A DNA stretch of 64,000 bases from Symsagittifera roscoffensis (taxonomy: Eukaryota > Xenacoelomorpha > Acoela > Convolutidae). A program made the position numbers and the translations under genes. Positions 23,399-33,400 of this stretch are shown in pieces. The stretch's first letter is position 1; every line of letters starts with the position of its first letter. The DNA lies in the NCBI RefSeq assembly GCF_963678635.1, contig NC_087062.1, positions 18,151,789 to 18,215,788 of the forward strand, written 5' to 3'. The notes under the pieces were generated by a model that was given only the letters and a program-made list of their open reading frames with translations, was not told the origin of the DNA and searched no databases.

Positions 23399-24400
23399 TT
23401 AATATTTTGGAGCAACCGAAGGCTTAACGGTTGATTGTAAGGTTACCTGGGTTAGTGATGTATTTGTATTTCTTGGTGTTGTCAGATTGGGGTGTATTGG
23501 TGAAATATTTTGTTGTGTAGTTGTTCTTGTTGTTTGGACGATTTCTTCGTTTATGAAGTGTGATGGTGTTTGAATATCTTGTTGTGTAAGATTTCTGGTT
23601 CCATTGAGGTTTTCATTATGTATGACCGTCGAATTTAAACTGTTATTTCGTGTATCAGGAAAAAATGTATTATAATTTAATGGTGTTGCATCAATGGTTA
23701 ATGGTACTACTTTTACATAATCTCTGTGAAAAGATATTGTACTTATTGCTTGACTTGAGATAGCTTGTGGGATATTTAGAAATGCATGATGAGACCAGTG
23801 AGGGTCCCAAACGTAATCTGATTGTTCTGAAAGAACAGTGTCGTCGTTGGTATTTTGAGGTCTAAAATTTTTTCTGGCTTGTGAAATTAAATCTAAATTG
23901 TGGGTGAAATAATCTATTATAAACCATGCTAAAGTCTTTTGTGAATCATGTTTAGTGTTTTGTGAAACATCTTCTTTTGTGAAATTTTCGCGAACTATAT
24001 GCAAAAATGTTGAAAATACTGTGATTTCATTTCGTACTCTTGTATGTTTGGATGTTTCAGTTGGTGATATACTTTGAACTTCTGTTTTTTCTAATATAGA
24101 TATATAACTATATATTATTGCAAAAACTTCGTTACTGAACATGGAGTTTGCTCTTTGTGAATTATGATTTTGTATGCTTTTGATATATTCTATGAATGCA
24201 TTTGAAAATTCTAATTCAATATCGTCTGTTTGAATTACATATTTACGATGGGCTGTATTTGGTGTGCTGAATTCTATGGTGTAGATTCCATATTGGTGTG
24301 TTAGATTAAAATCGTGTTGTCCTCTATCATCGAGTGAATCTATAATAAAGGGAAAAACTGCTTCGTCATCTGGACTTTCGTCACTTTGAGTGTGGCTCAT
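23399..24400 (-). CDS. ORF2 of element A: unrecognised 333-residue protein upstream of gag
   Basis: One of the few unbroken genes of element A. It starts at ATG 24398-24400, overlapping the end of ORF1 by 20 bp. The first 15 residues are acidic and Ser-rich (SHTQSDESPDDE). Residues about 20-220 look globular, with many aromatic residues, and the last about 90 are Asn/Thr/Ser-rich. I see no enzyme motif, signal peptide or membrane segment. It could be a matrix-like N-terminal Gag piece or a regulatory protein, since it lies immediately before gag with only 3 bp between. Ty3/gypsy elements do not usually carry genes here. Confidence 0.7.
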   Translation of the reverse strand: MSHTQSDESPDDEAVFPFIIDSLDDRGQHDFNLTHQYGIYTIEFSTPNTAHRKYVIQTDDIELEFSNAFIEYIKSIQNHNSQRANSMFSNEVFAIIYSYISILEKTEVQSISPTETSKHTRVRNEITVFSTFLHIVRENFTKEDVSQNTKHDSQKTLAWFIIDYFTHNLDLISQARKNFRPQNTNDDTVLSEQSDYVWDPHWSHHAFLNIPQAISSQAISTISFHRDYVKVVPLTIDATPLNYNTFFPDTRNNSLNSTVIHNENLNGTRNLTQQDIQTPSHFINEEIVQTTRTTTQQNISPIHPNLTTPRNTNTSLTQVTLQSTVKPSVAPKY

Positions 24401-24842
24401 TTTTTCGTTTGATGACTGTTAATATATAACTATCGATGTGTCCAATTGGTTGATTCCAATTATACAAGTGTACTGGTTTGTGTTTGTATTGCTTTTTTAT
24501 TCTTCTTTTTCCTCTTTTTGATGAATTTGAAGTTGTTTCTGAGTCGGAAAAATATAATTGATCATGGATGGGACAATTTTTATCTATTGATTCTTTTAAT
24601 TTGTATAGTTCGTCTAAACTATTGACTTCTGAATCAGAAAATGCGTTTCTACTTTTTGAAAATCTTTTTCGTTTGATTTGTCTTTGTTTGTTTATAATTT
24701 TCCTTTTTATTGTTTGTAGTTTTGTTCTAATGTATCCAACTGTTTGTGTATGAGGTGTGATTACAAGATCATATTTTTTGTTATCTATTTCACAGTTGTG
24801 TAAAACAATTGTTTGTTTATTTCCTAAATTTTTAAATGACAT
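24381..24842 (-). CDS. ORF1 of element A: small basic protein, unrecognised
   Basis: 153 codons, first gene of the element in reading order. Very basic in the middle (KRKIINKQRQIKRKRFSKSR, about 45-64) with a second basic cluster (KRGKRRIKKQYKHK), separated by acidic serine-containing patches (DSEVNSLDE, FSDSETTSN). These clusters resemble nuclear-localisation or RNA-binding stretches, which would suit a Rev/Rex-like or chromatin-binding role. That is only an analogy from composition. It lies just outside the duplicated unit, so there is one copy. Confidence 0.6.
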   Translation of the reverse strand: MSFKNLGNKQTIVLHNCEIDNKKYDLVITPHTQTVGYIRTKLQTIKRKIINKQRQIKRKRFSKSRNAFSDSEVNSLDELYKLKESIDKNCPIHDQLYFSDSETTSNSSKRGKRRIKKQYKHKPVHLYNWNQPIGHIDSYILTVIKRKNEPHSK

Positions 24843-26450
24843 AAGGTTTAGGATGAGGGATGCAAGAAGTTGTTAGTTATTTCTATTTCCTTAGACTGTT
24901 AGTCCTTAAGATTTTTTGGTTAGCTTAACCTGGTTCTTTTTGTTCAGGGTTGGAGAGAAAAGAATATCGATTCCGAAGAATGATTTTTAAATTTCTGGTG
25001 GCTAGTCTAAGTTAAGGTGTTTACCTACTTAATCTTACTTAGGGGTAGTGCTTGTGTTCAAGGGTTGGAGAATAGTAAATCGATCCACAAGGTTCAGGTA
25101 TAATTAGAACGCAAGTAGTTCGTTAGATACTATTTTAAACTTACTAAGTCTAAGATCTATCCTGGGTCTGTTAAAAGGAGGGTTCAAGTGAAGGATGAAT
25201 AACCGAAGTTCTTCACTGTTTATCTTAATTTGAATGGTTAGTTTTATTGAAAAATTTCTATTAGTCCTGGGTCTTTTGAAAAGGTTGGATAGTGAATCGA
25301 CGTTTGAGGTCGTTAGACACTTGCTAAGTGGGTGGGGGAGAACAAAACTGTTCTTTTTGATCCAAGGATTGGCCTTGATGATCAGATTTTAAATTTAATG
25401 AGATAGAAAATTTATTAAGATCCAAGATAAGCCTTGATGATCTGATTTTTAAAATTAAGTGAATCTTCAAGTTTAAAATGGTTTAAATTTATTTAATAAA
25501 AAGGTTTAGTTTTTTAATGATACTAGTGAGCTTATGATTGCTGTTATGTTTAATTGATGAAGCTGGAACAACAGGATGATTTATGATTACTAACAATTTA
25601 TTGTCATGCTACTAATTTTTATTTTTATTTTCAATAAGTATTTTTCAAATATGTTTTAAATAATACTGCAGAAATTAAGAAAACTATCTAAGATCTTTTT
25701 ATCAATCGTTATTGTACATTAATAATTTTGTTTAGCGCCTGAAATGATCATGAAGATTTACTTCAAAATTTTATGTTTGCAAATGAAAATCTAAATTCAT
25801 TGCTAATAAGATTCTAAATATAAAAGTTTGTGTTGGCTTTTGCCGTACAAACATAAAACTAAATGGTAAGTTTCTACTTAGTCGTATATCGTCTCTTGTT
25901 CGAGGTCTTCTTCCAATACCAGGTAGTTCTAGTATTGTGCGGAATATCGGCTCTGATCTATTGAGTCGTAGAGACATTTCAATTAAGTTATTATCGTGTA
26001 ACATTTTGAAAATGTTTTGTCTATTTTCTAATCTATTTTTGGTTAATTTTAAGCTTTTAAGGTCTTATTCGAGACTTATGGTCGCACCAGATGAGTTTAG
26101 GTGGTATTGGTAAGCTCATAGAGTAATTTCGGATAGGGTACACCGTCTGCTCGTCACGCTATCTTATTTTCGGCCGGATAGATTCGTGCAACTTCTTAGT
26201 CTAATACCGATCCTAATCTTACTCTTATATCTACTAGTCTCTGCTAGGCTCAATAGATCTAGAGTATATTGGCTTATTGCGACAGCTGGAGTTCTCTTGG
26301 AGAGGCAACTAATTTCTAAGTTAAATTCAAATCTCTCTGGTGCTGAAATTATAAGTAATTTCAGCACTTACAAATAGGTGGGTTGTTAGTTAGATGGAAT
26401 TATGATTGGTTAATATTAAATATTTTACAGTGGTAAAATATCCAATTTAT
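24843..26450 (-). promoter_or_regulatory. Leader and presumed 5' LTR region of element A
   Basis: No gene here. The stretch next to ORF1 contains degenerate direct repeats: ggttgga followed by an atcga motif near 24948, 25063 and 25283, and cctgggtct followed by aaaagg near 25158 and 25266. A second, 60-bp period repeat follows (gatccaag, then gccttgatgatc) at 25359 and 25419. Repeats between LTR and gag recall the insulator array of Drosophila gypsy, but that is only a positional analogy. From about 25.7 to 26.4 kb the base composition becomes more even, as an LTR might. I could not find a primer-binding site, a TG...CA pair or a second LTR copy. Confidence 0.35.
26339..26366. repeat. Small perfect hairpin
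   Basis: gtgctgaaatta is followed after 4 bp (taag) by its exact reverse complement. It could be a terminator or polyadenylation-associated stem, or chance. Confidence 0.5.
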
Positions 26451-27108
26451 CCAATTATAAAATGTAGTTTAGATCGGGTTCCAAAAACTCATCTGCATTT
26501 TAAATATTCGGAACTAAAATCTGCCAAGCCGAATAAAGAAAATTGAAAGCGGCGAATGGTCAGATGAAAAATCTTGTTTTTATTTGCTAAGTCAACTATG
26601 GTCGGAAAGTTTTGTTTCTCTTGTACCGAAACATACAGCTCGTAATTTTTTTTGTGATTTTCTTGTCAAATTAGTTTCAGCATGGCGAATTGATTGTCTG
26701 CGCTCTCTCTAAGAATTATGAAGACACTGTTTGCCGAAATTATCCGCGCTGGTATCGAAATTTTAAAAAATGGGCCAAAAATCCCAATTTAGGGCATTTT
26801 TTGATAGTTTTGTCCAGAGTCGTTTTTGTTCGCCAGGCGTTTGTTTTTCCTTCAAAATAAGTGTTTTCAAGACGATATTTTTAACATCTTGAACCCTATT
26901 TGTAACCCCTATCAGTGCTCATTTAGGTCTGTCAAGTGTTGCCGCGCAAAAACGATCGAAATACAATACTTTATTACGTTTTGTTTCAACGGCTGCAATT
27001 TCATCGACAAATAGATCACATAATTATTTTCTACCTGTCTTAATCTTCTTTTTAGCCAATTCATTCCATCTTTTGTCCCTCATTTTTTTCCTTCAATCCT
27101 TCATTCGG
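26451..27108. other. Intergenic / 3' flank of the six-exon gene
   Basis: No further exon seen. A polyadenylation signal AATAAA on the minus strand (tttatt at 26970-26975) lies 134 bp past the stop codon of the gene at 27109-40634. Confidence 0.4.
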
Positions 27109-27490
27109 TTATTTATAATAGATACCAATTGGATAAATAATCACATACACACTTAGATAGTAATTCCATGGTTGCACTGAAAGCTTTTCCAGGGCTGAGT
27201 TCTTATCCGATCTGCCCGGATCATTTTCATATGGCAGCTGTTTGACGACTGGGTTTTGGTTGTCCTTGCTATTGCTGCCTGATCCTGATCCGAAGGCGTC
27301 GTCTGAATATGGAAGCAAATTGCTGTATTTGGCGGAGCAGTAATCGACTGCGTTTCTGCTTCTGTTGTCACACATCATGTAGCCCATGTAGACGAGAGGG
27401 AAGTATTTGTCGCCCACGTAGTACTTGACAGTGGCGCAGTTGTCCAGACATTTGGTCGGTGTTATTGCGAGAGATGTTTTTGAAGTACAC
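27109..27490 (-). CDS. Exon 6 (terminal) of the six-exon gene
   Basis: 382 bp from acceptor tctaatcaaaag| to TAA at 27109-27111. Encodes CLDNCATVKYYVGDKYF, MMCDNRSRN, a Gly/Ser repeat (GSGSGSN) and the hydrophobic tail. The acceptor is weak but is the only one that fits the phase. Confidence 0.75.
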
Positions 27491-30400
27491 CTTTTGATTA
27501 GAAAACGGAGATTGAAGTGTTATTTGAAAACCCAACACTAGCGAAGTCATAGTTTTAATGAATTTGAAAATTGATCTCAAAATTTTTTGGACTCCAAAAC
27601 CGTCTATCATTTAAAAAAAACTAATTATCCGATTGGCCATGCTGTATCCATGATCTGACATTATGAGGATGAAACTTCTGCAGGGAGGAGCGTGCCAGTG
27701 CATAAAGGAGCTTCTGCTTAAAGTTGCTTATGTACTTTTTTCACGAAGCGTCAAAACATTTTTCTCCACTTGGCTGTTTTTAATTTAAAAAATTATAATA
27801 TTTAACGGCTAAAAAAGTGAAAAACATTTACTTACAAGTTCTGGACATCATCTGAGCTTTTACCCATCCAGAAAGACTGAATGAAACACATCATACACGT
27901 CTCTAGCTGTTCGATATCCTGGCAGGCAAAATCCTCCCACGCTTCTGTTGTTTTAACCGTTCCGATCATGTTTTTTGTGTCATTGTCTCCAAAATAGGCG
28001 TACTGGAACTTGATGATTTCGTCGCCCAAAGCGCTAAACTCGATTCTTTCGGGAACATTCTGGAATTTGACGATGTCGAAAGTGACCACTCGTTCTAAGA
28101 AGGACTTTGGAAGAACTTGCTCCTTGTTGTCCGGATTTCTGATGTTGATGAAAGTTGATGACAAGTAGGTTGTGTCCTGCTTTATTCTAGGGTACCTAAA
28201 TACTTGTTAATTCAAAGAAAGTGCATGGAAAAACAATGGGATCATTTTAATTCAGAGTCCAGCCTTTGCCGGAAGATCATGGAAATTTTAAATTTTCTGG
28301 CACAGAATTGAAAAAGTAAAGCTAATTAAAAACAATAGGTGTTGATAAACAAGTCGAAGTATAAGTCAATCAAAAATGAGATTAGTGCATAAAGGAGCCG
28401 ATAGTTGAGTCAAGGTTCCAGCCACTGCACGAAGTGAGAAGAGACCATTCTTTTGCAAAAAGAAGAAAAAACTTGCCGAATTCTGATGATATAGATTTAT
28501 TTCATTAAATTGGATTGTTTTTTGCTCACGCATGTTTTCGAACTTTTATACTGCATTTGCATTTTATACTGAGCAAACTTCTATTTTGTTGCTTTAAAAT
28601 AATCTCAAAAAATGAACTAAAACAAAAATTTCAAACTCTTTTTCCTCCAACTCTATTTTTGGACTAAAAATGAGAGAGCTGAAAATGTTGGGAACTTTAC
28701 TAGAAACTTTGCGGTGCAATTTATTTTGCAAAATTTCGAACTAAAATTTTGCCTTCAAAACAGGTCAATTCGCTTGGTTTGAAATTTGCTTGGTTTTAAT
28801 GCAACTACGTCGCAGGACATAGAACTTGCAACCTTTTGATTTCAACGTGTAAATGAACAAGTTTTTTTTTCACGTTTTGTTCATTTTCTTTGCAACTGTT
28901 TAAGATCAAGGAATACAATTCTGATAAAAAGTAGATGAAATTATTAGAAGGGATTAACCGGGCCAAAGTGTGGGAAATATTGTTCTGAAGGCGTAAATCA
29001 GCCAGTACATCATATCTAGTTTTAGAAGTGTTCTTGCTGCGGAAATAACCTCACAGACAGTAGAAGGATTTGGGATCAACTGTACAATCTCCTCCTTAAG
29101 TGATCTACCGTAGAATGCCCACCCATGCATGTATTATTTCTGAAAATTAATTCATATATATCAATTTTTTTTTTAAATAATGAAAATTAATTCATATATA
29201 CGCATTTTTTATAAACATTAATTCAATAAAATATGCATTTCACACAAAACGCGCAATTAAAAATGGTTTTTACAATTTTTTTCGGACTGCATTTGAATGC
29301 TGTTAATCAAACAAATTACTGTTTTATTCAAATTTCTTAGTGATACGGTCAATTTTGAACCAATCTTGGCTATACTAAAAGTTAGCTTATGAAAAGTTCA
29401 AAAGTCCTTATTTTCATCCCCCTAAAATGATTGGGGGGGGGGGGTACGCTTAATTAGTAATTTGAATGTAGGGGCTCAAATTAGTTCTTTTGGAAGCTGA
29501 TAACTTTGACTTACACATGATGCAGTCGAAAAATGACAAATCGCAGAATTAACAAGTTACTTGGTCCGGCGTAAGATTAAATTTTACGAATAATTTCGCG
29601 CTGATGACCGAATTCAGCCAGCAAAAAACCATTCCAGCAAATTTTTTGGAAAAATTATTGCAACTGTTCATGCACAGGAGTCTAACTATCAGTTATGTTC
29701 TTGATTAAGCTCCCACGAGCTTGCTGATATAAGCTCCCATGTGTCGTGAAAACCATTTCTCGATGCCGGTCCGAGTAACTGAGTAATATCTGTTATTTGT
29801 CAATTTTCGGCTGAATCATGTGTAAGTCAAGCGTAGCTCATCAGCTTCCCAAAGAACTATTTTGAGCCCTTAAATTCAAGTTCCTTCTATTGATTGTGAG
29901 GTTGTTTCCACAGCAAAAACGCTTCGAAAAATAGTTATGATGAACTGGCTAATTTACGCCTTCAGAACAATACTTCTCAAATTTAGGCACGGTTAATTTC
30001 TTTCAATTAATTTCATCTACCTTTTGTCAAAATTTGAACCCTATATCTTAAATAGCTGCAGAAAAAATGACACAAGCATGAAGAAAAAGTTCGTTTATTT
30101 GTGCGTTGAAGTAATAAAGTTACAACTTCTATTGCACGTGACTGTACTATCTGACACAAAAACACGCAAAAGTTTAAAATTATAAAATTATAGTCGGTTG
30201 CTGAGCACGCAGCACAGAATGTTCCGACCACAGTAATCTAAGTAAGGCAATTAAAAAATAGGAACACAATTTTTTTTTCCAAATTTTGTCAGTTGGAGGG
30301 ATTGGAGTAGAACTAGATAGCAAGCTAACCAACTCAATCTTAATGAAAACTTTGAATATTCTTGGATGGTTTATATATACTTCTCGAAGTGCTTAAAAAA

Positions 30401-33400
30401 CCTGAAAACTTACCCGAAGCTGTATGTATTGCCTTGAATGATATTTGTATTGTTTCCTATTTCAATGTACACTTTGGGTTTTGGGCCAGTCGATGCTATT
30501 TTTTTCACAATAACCTGCACGTCATTTGCCTTCCACGTCAACTCGTCGAAGATTATGCGAATATTTTGTTTTGTTTGCGAAGTTGTTGACACTGTCCCAG
30601 AAAATTGAGCTCTAGATGGTATATTTCTAATGACTAGGGTTCTGAATTCAGGCTGTTTTGTTTTTGAAGTCGAGAAAGAAAACTCAAAAGGCCACTTCGA
30701 TCCTACTCTGGAAATGCAAAATTCTTCCAGGGTTCCTCTGAAATGTAAAAAAAATTGACAACTAATTCTATCGGAATGCAAGAAAATAATAATGTTTCAT
30801 TTGAAAATAATGGAGTGTGGTCTGATGGGTATTCACAAGTACCACAATAAAAAATCAATCGCTTTAGTACCAAAAATATTCAATTGGCCAAAGACTACTA
30901 AGCCGACTATTTTTAGTTCTTGGTGTAAGGTCCGGTGGGCGTGCTACGCGCGCGTCGCCGCTTTGCGGCGATAACTGGTTCTAATTTTCGTATAGAATCC
31001 TACCATCTATTGGCAAGCTCGCAACACGTTGACGCGACTGCGGCGGTTACTATTCTGATGTTTAATTTTCTTCTGTTTGAACAGTAGAAAATTAATGTAA
31101 TAATTCGTTGGCTCACAAATCGACCAACCAGAAATCGAGTTGAACAATTTTGGTACAAAAAATGGGATCGATTTTTTGTTTTGGTAGAAATGAACCTTGA
31201 TACAAGTGAGAATTCATCTGCGGTCAGTATTCAGAAAACCGCGTATTCATACTCGTCAGTAAGCAGAAAAATATTATATTAACCAATCAGAATCGCGACA
31301 AGGATGAAATTATTAAGTAATTATTTTTCTGCTTACTGACGAGTATAAATACGCGGTTGCCTAATTTTTTGCTGCATAACCGAAAAAAACATGTCACACT
31401 TTTTCAGATGAAAACATCACAGATTGCGATCAAAAAGGAGGCGGAGCAAAAAGCAGAATGGTCTAAGAGCAGAAGCAAAAAACAGAAATATAGTTGTTTT
31501 TATTTATTTATACGGGCTAATTGATGAACGAATTATTAAAGTTGTCAATAATACCAAGATATAACAAATAAACTATGCATTTTATTTTAAAAAATTTACA
31601 AACTCAAATAAATTGCTCAAATTATTCATAAAATATTCGTTTCTCTGGTAATATTGAAAATTCTTATACTTAATTTACAGATTAGCTTAAGAAAACTTAT
31701 ATTTTGTTGTTTTCTGCTCATGGACTCATTCTGCTCTTAAACCATACTGCTTATTGAATGGCCACCGGTCAAAAAATAGACAGCATTATAGTATACAAAT
31801 TTTTAGCCAATCAGAGTAGAGAAAAAATATATTTCGTACGTTTCTTGTCTTCTCTCGATTGTGATTGGAATACGACTTGTCTACTTTGTGGCACTCGATT
31901 GTGATTGGCTTACGACTAGTCTACCTAATGACGTGTCTACTTTTTAACCGCTGGTAATAAATTTTTTTTTAGCTGGTAATATAATTTGGCTACTTTCCTC
32001 AAATTAACCATAGATTGGCGCGCTTAAATCTTAAAAGTCGTTACAACAGAAGTGGTGAGGCGGTCGACTCGTTGAGACAAAAATCCCACTCCCGCGCCCC
32101 TTACCCCTTTTTTTAAACACATCTTGGGTCGAGTACGGTCCAGCTTTTTGTTTCGGTCGAGCATGGTCAAAGCATATCGAGTTTTGGTCGAACACGGTCG
32201 AAATAGACCGATTTTTGGTGATTATTACTGAGATTAACTTTTATTCTAATTTTTTGTAGATGCAGACATAAATAAACAAGCTAAGTCAAAAAAAATGTTC
32301 TGCCTATATTGCCAGTAATGAAGCTTGAATATTTTCAGAGCTATAATACGAAAATGGAAATTTGATATTTGTGAAATTTTGTGGTATACTAATTGAGTTT
32401 TCGGACTATTTTGGACAATTTTCAAGACAAAGCGAATTAGCCAAACCGAAAACCTCTACTAACAAGCTTTCTAAGTCTTGCAAAGCTTGTTTTTAGGCTT
32501 GCAAAGCTGGCTGGTATAGCTTTGTTCGGCCAGTTCGCTTCGTCTTGAAAAACTGTCCGAAATATTCCAAAAACTCATTTAGTGTACCACAAACTTAACA
32601 ATCGACCCATATTTTGTATCTCAAGCTAATGTCAATTTTCGTAAAATGACACTAGGCTATGGCGTCACTCCTTCATGCCTAAACAGCCATTTTTTGATTA
32701 TTTTGAGCTCAAAAAAGGGTCGTTCCACTTCCAAAAAAAGTTTATTTCAGAAGAGATAATATTTTGTTATATTGTAAGTAATATTTTTCAGGCAATGAGA
32801 TTTGAGCGTGTACATGCAGGCCTTACTGCTTGAGTTTGTTATTTTATTTTGCGTGAGAGATTTTCACTTCGTCTATTTAGAGGGGGATGGTTCACATGAG
32901 TCGGCTTTCTTCGCATTAAGTTTTCTCGAATATAGTGCAAATGAAAACATTTAGTATGAATGAAAGCGTTTTTACTGATAACATCTGAAAATTTTCAAGT
33001 TTAGATAGAAAAAGCATTCAAACAGACGTTTTCGAGCACCGAAACTCTGACATCATTTTCACGAATAGGGTTGCCTAGAAAAAGTATGTTCATCATAAAA
33101 TATGCTTGAAATTTCACCCCAATTTAATTTGAACTTTGAATAAATTTATTATTCTTCTACCGAGAGTTATCTTTTTTTATTAGTGTGGCTTTTCAAAGCA
33201 GGTTTTTCTTTAAAATTAAGGCTGAAAATCAAACCTAATTTTTAAAATTCAAAAAATTGATCTTTGCCTCTATATAGAATCTTCCTTTAGACAAAAATAC
33301 TTCCTATGGCTTTATCTCTAATTTAATTGTCAAAACTAAGAAAATGAAGTTTTCAGCTGCAAGCATTTCAAAAATTGTCTTCTTAATTATAATTTGCATT

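Larger units (their letters stand above)
14424..24312. repeat. Tandem duplication of element A, unit 2 (9,889 bp)
   Basis: Unit 2 continues on its right into the intact start of ORF2 and into ORF1; unit 1 continues on its left into env. At the junction (14414-14433) the 10-mer aaaatattag occurs twice in a row, and 5 bp (14419-14423, attag) belong to neither flank. This looks like a microhomology or templated-filler joint rather than LTR-LTR recombination. Confidence 0.95.

Noticed and set aside
29430-29444. Run of 13 G as a quadruplex or regulatory site
   Set aside because: An isolated homopolymer inside an inserted segment; no further G-tracts next to it.
32050-32110. tRNA-like stretch (gtggtgaggcggtcgactcg)
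   Set aside because: Resembles an A box, but no B box follows at a proper distance.
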